In this document: one piece after another, positions 61,555 to 64,000 of the stretch
How positions within the stretch are numbered: the stretch's first letter is position 1
Layout of the letters: each line of letters opens with the position of its first letter
NCBI RefSeq assembly: GCF_031626875.1
Contig: NZ_JANDMF010000020.1
Location: 25,258 to 89,257 of the forward strand
Origin: Clostridium sp031626875
Lineage (GTDB): Bacteria > Bacillota > Clostridia > Clostridiales > Clostridiaceae
Length of the DNA stretch: 64,000 nucleotides
Reading direction: 5' to 3'
Notes under the pieces: generated by a model
Databases searched by the model: none
What the model saw: the letters and a program-made list of their open reading frames with translations, nothing else
Told to the model about the DNA's origin: nothing
Translations under genes and position numbers: made by a program

Positions 61555-61794
61555 ATGGCAGAAATAAAATTTCAAATAATTAAAAATCTTGGAGTTTTAA
61601 GTGAAGGAGCAAAAGGGTGGAAAAAAGAAGTTAATCTAATAAGTTGGAATAACAGAAAACCTAAAATAGATATAAGAGAATGGGATGAAAACCATGAGAA
61701 AATGGGCAAGGGAGTTACAATTAGTAAAGAAGAATTTAATAAGTTCAATGATATACTGAAAAATTTAAATATGGAAGAACTAGAAGTTGATTAA
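61555..61794 (+). CDS. PC4/YdbC-family ssDNA-binding protein
   Basis: A 79-aa protein with KFQIIKNLGVLSEGAKGWKKEVNLISWNNRKPKIDIREW and HEKMGKGVTISKEEF, the complete YdbC/PC4 fold, a dimer that binds single-stranded DNA or RNA. Located 11 bp after the YgjP gene. A plausible partner of the R-M or RNase H genes, or of transfer. Confidence 0.85.
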   Translation: MAEIKFQIIKNLGVLSEGAKGWKKEVNLISWNNRKPKIDIREWDENHEKMGKGVTISKEEFNKFNDILKNLNMEELEVD

Positions 61795-61938
61795 ATTTTT
61801 GGTAATAGAAAGTTTGGTTATTATTTAATGTTAGTAAATATAACTCGAATATAGCATGGTTATGAATTGATTATAAAATGATTATGATGTGATTATATTA
61901 TAGACATTAATCGATTATGATAATAAGTGGTGGAAAAT

Positions 61939-62694
61939 ATGAATGAAATGAAAACAGTTGATTTGTATCTTGCTTCATCAGTTAGTGATGACATAGGTGC
62001 TTTTACTGCACTATTGGTATATAAGAATAATAGTAAGATTATATATGGAACATATGAAAATATTTGTTTGTTAGATTCATTGCTTCTAGGATTGTCGGAA
62101 TCTTTAAAGTTATTGAAAGAAAAGTGTAATGTGAAAGTAAATGTATTAAGTAATAATATAGTTAAGGCTTTAGATAAAAATAAACCTAATATAAAAGAAA
62201 TCATTAGAAATAATGCACTAGATCAAGTTAATAGACATAATATTGAGTTCATTATAATGAAAATAGATGATGAAAAGAGGATAGTACTTGATAGAGTTAA
62301 GAGATATTCTAAAGGAATAGTATCAAATAGAATAAGAAATAGAGTACTAGTGGAAGTAGTTAGTTATGATTACTATTTTAGACCAAAAGAAATTTTAAGT
62401 TTAGAATCGGGAAACAGAATAAAAGTTGTTGAGAACTTTTATTATCTTAATGGATTATCTTTAGATACAAAAAATTGGGTTTTAGATATTCTTAATGAAT
62501 ATGATTTCAACTTATATAATTCTGCTGCCGCAACTATAGATGGTAATATAAATAAAAAATCTATAACTGAAGTTATAAATGGTTATATAGAAAAAAATAA
62601 AAATAAAAGAGTATATCTACTTGGAAATGAAGAGAAAATAGAGGAGATATTTGAATATGTTTATGGCAGATTAAAAAGCAAGAATAGACTTTAG
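61939..62694 (+). CDS. Putative degenerate RNase H-like protein
   Basis: A 251-aa protein. The first ~110 residues follow the strand-strand-helix-strand order of the RNase H fold: VDLYLASSVSDDIGAF, ALLVYKNNSKIIYGTYEN, DSLLLGLSESLKLL, CNVKVNVLSNNIVKAL. Where the RNase H-ParB protein has Asp and Glu, this one has Leu, Asp (LLDSLL) and Asn, so catalysis is doubtful. The second half is unrecognised. ATG 61939 is chosen (GGTGG before it). Resemblance is by eye and needs structure comparison. Confidence 0.4.
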   Translation: MNEMKTVDLYLASSVSDDIGAFTALLVYKNNSKIIYGTYENICLLDSLLLGLSESLKLLKEKCNVKVNVLSNNIVKALDKNKPNIKEIIRNNALDQVNRHNIEFIIMKIDDEKRIVLDRVKRYSKGIVSNRIRNRVLVEVVSYDYYFRPKEILSLESGNRIKVVENFYYLNGLSLDTKNWVLDILNEYDFNLYNSAAATIDGNINKKSITEVINGYIEKNKNKRVYLLGNEEKIEEIFEYVYGRLKSKNRL

Positions 62695-62695
62695 A

Positions 62696-62727
62696 AATAG
62701 GTAATATGGTATTGCCTATTTTTTTGA
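62696..62727 (+). terminator. Terminator after the degenerate RNase H-like gene
   Basis: AAATAGGTAATA pairs with TATTGCCTATTT, followed by six T residues. Confidence 0.88.
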
Positions 62728-63320
62728 AACTAAAAATACAAATTCACTATTAAACTTTTTTATGAAATTTTACTTTGATAAATCCTGCAAAAGGTATAGA
62801 AAATTATTATTTGAAATTGACATTTTTAAAGAACATTAATATTTTCTAAACTTCAATAGAATATAAAAACAAACACCCTTTATGCTGAAATCTAAAAATG
62901 AGGGAATTTAACATTATGCCAATAAAATAATATTGCTAAAAGCAATATATTATACTTAATGTTATATTACCGAAAACATTGATTAACCAAGTAAGGAAGC
63001 CAGTTGATACACATAATAAAAGGAAATAAGCAAGTAGTAAGTAAAAGAATTGTAGTTTGATTTTGATACGTGTCAACATGATGGGGTTAATTAAGTACAA
63101 CATCATTGAAAATGAAAGAAAAGTCATGTTAACTTGCAAAACTAAATAAGATATTATTCTGATTAAGAAATAATGAATTATTAATTCATTAAGATATAAA
63201 AATACTTGAAAAATACTTTTATCTTTTAATAATCTAATTATATCAGAGATGAAGAGAATAATAGACTATTAGTCTCATAGTTTCAAAAGATAAAATTATA
63301 GGATAAAAGGAGTAGGTACA
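62728..63320. other. Gap in the island
   Basis: About 590 bp. There is a perfect palindrome TAATGAATTA-T-TAATTCATTA (63171-63191) and a terminator-like ATATTGCT-AAA-AGCAATAT (62930-62948) that would serve the minus strand. A 67-codon minus-strand ORF with two hydrophobic stretches (62936-63139) fits before the latter, but no ribosome-binding site was found. Confidence 0.4.
63171..63191. repeat. Perfect 10-bp palindrome
   Basis: TAATGAATTA, centre T, TAATTCATTA, 130 bp before the zinc-ribbon gene. Operator-like. Confidence 0.4.
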
Positions 63321-63860
63321 ATGTCAGAGGTTATTACATTTAGCAGAGCATTAAAACATATAAATATTGAAGGTATGAAAGTAGGATTACCAGAATGGAC
63401 ATATAAAAGAATAAGCTATTATAGATTTCACAAAAGCACGAATCAACTTGTTATCATTTGTAAAGAATGTGAAAAATCATTTCCTGTTTTAGAGATAATT
63501 AAAATAGGAGATGAGTATAGTTGGAAGGATATTCATAATGATGAAGAATATCATTTTTCTAGTGAAAAATCTGGATATACAGCTTGTTGTAGAGCTTGTC
63601 AAGAAAAGTTAAAGCATAGTAGTAGGTTTGATAGTGGTTCTGGTAATTTAAAAGGAAAAGATGTTGCAAGTAAAGAAAGGGGAAGGCATAGTTATACTGT
63701 GTTTTTAACTGAAGAAAATAAGATTTTTTTACAACTGCGAAAAATTGCATATGGAGAAGAAATAAATTCTTATATAAATAGAATTCTAGATATGGAAAGA
63801 ACTAAAAATCCATTAACAATAACTAAAGGTAAGCAATCAATATCATTAGAAGAAAGTTAA
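63321..63860 (+). CDS. Zinc-ribbon protein, unknown
   Basis: A 179-aa protein. Two CxxC pairs, ICKECEKSF and ACCRACQEKL about 45 residues apart, make a zinc ribbon (residues about 46-100). The C-terminal third (GRHSYTVFLTEENKIFLQLRKIAYGEEINSYINRILDM) could be a small ribbon-helix-helix-like domain, suggesting DNA binding. AAAGGAG precedes the ATG. Function unknown. Confidence 0.55.
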   Translation: MSEVITFSRALKHINIEGMKVGLPEWTYKRISYYRFHKSTNQLVIICKECEKSFPVLEIIKIGDEYSWKDIHNDEEYHFSSEKSGYTACCRACQEKLKHSSRFDSGSGNLKGKDVASKERGRHSYTVFLTEENKIFLQLRKIAYGEEINSYINRILDMERTKNPLTITKGKQSISLEES

Positions 63861-63960
63861 TCTAAAGTGGGATTATATAAAATAAGAGATGTCTTTAAGA
63901 AAGAGGTTTTCTATTAGGGGACCTTTTTTAATGTAAAGGAAAGTATAAAAAAATCTTAAA

Positions 63961-63989
63961 CTGAAAGCTAGATTTTATCTAGCTTTCAG
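63961..63989. terminator. Hairpin near the window's right end
   Basis: CTGAAAGCTAGA, 5-nt loop, TCTAGCTTTCAG, preceded by AAAAAA, so it also fits a minus-strand terminator. Confidence 0.6.
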
Positions 63990-64000
63990 TCGCGTTATAT

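Noticed and set aside
62936..63139. 67-codon minus-strand ORF with hydrophobic stretches
   Set aside because: A terminator-like repeat follows it, but no ribosome-binding site precedes its start and no family is recognised. Left as a remark in the gap entry.
46536..64000. attR of the island
   Set aside because: No second copy of the tRNA 3' sequence was found to the end of the window.
1..64000. CRISPR arrays, IS transposases, rRNA
   Set aside because: No regularly spaced repeats, no transposase-like ORF and no rRNA segment were seen. The many AT-rich repeats are single hairpins.

Overview
The window is AT-rich, low-GC Firmicutes DNA. An SspH-type spore protein, a LysM/GH18 spore-lysin-like enzyme, a Pol I without 3'-5' proofreading residues, many TTG/GTG starts and strong AGGAGG ribosome-binding sites all point to a spore-forming Clostridium sensu stricto (butyricum/beijerinckii-like; inference, no search was run). 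About 46.5 kb is ordinary chromosome and about 17.5 kb is the left part of an integrated island at a tRNA-Leu gene.

1-16.9 kb: 3' end of a membrane glycosyltransferase, galU, an MFS exporter with its overlapping TetR gene, sspH, a broken tagA-like gene, a LysM-GH18 enzyme, a methyltransferase, two tandem GH13 amylases (one secreted, one without signal peptide) plus the debris of a third, a TetR/ABC exporter locus, kdgT, and a Bce-like two-component system. 16.9-25.2 kb: a GNAT gene, a small orphan gene behind a 22-bp hairpin, a BceAB-like ABC transporter, an fmt relic, two paralogous nitroreductases flanking an HxlR regulator, an HsmA-like membrane protein, a short pyrophosphatase-like protein and a Gfo/Idh/MocA oxidoreductase.

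25.3-46.3 kb: an AraC regulator facing a uronate module (RpiB/DhuI-like isomerase and KdgF-like cupin, which fit with kdgT), a D-hydroxyacid dehydrogenase, a tandem pair of small membrane-protein genes each preceded by a tRNA-like cloverleaf, a MaoC-like/DUF3237 pair, a rubredoxin-like protein, DedA and PAP2 phosphatase genes, an APC permease, a PTS IIC gene preceded by a IIB-like gene without the phosphorylated cysteine, a second YidC, then polA-coaE-lytic transglycosylase-GH8-like protein.

46.45 kb to the end: tRNA-Leu(GAG) followed by a tyrosine integrase and cargo. The cargo starts with a four-gene run (RNase H/ParB-like fusion, C2H2-type finger protein, small GIY-YIG protein, HTH protein). 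A type I restriction-modification operon follows, interrupted by an 86-aa protein, a retropepsin-like protease and a KAP-type NTPase. After hsdR come a 106-aa protein, a winged-helix/coiled-coil/membrane protein, a YgjP-type metallopeptidase, a PC4/YdbC ssDNA-binding protein, a protein that looks like an RNase H fold with lost catalytic residues, and a zinc-ribbon protein. The right end of the island is not in the window. The least explained parts are the RNase H-ParB operon, the accessory genes inside the hsd operon, and the duplicated tRNA-like leader/membrane-protein units.
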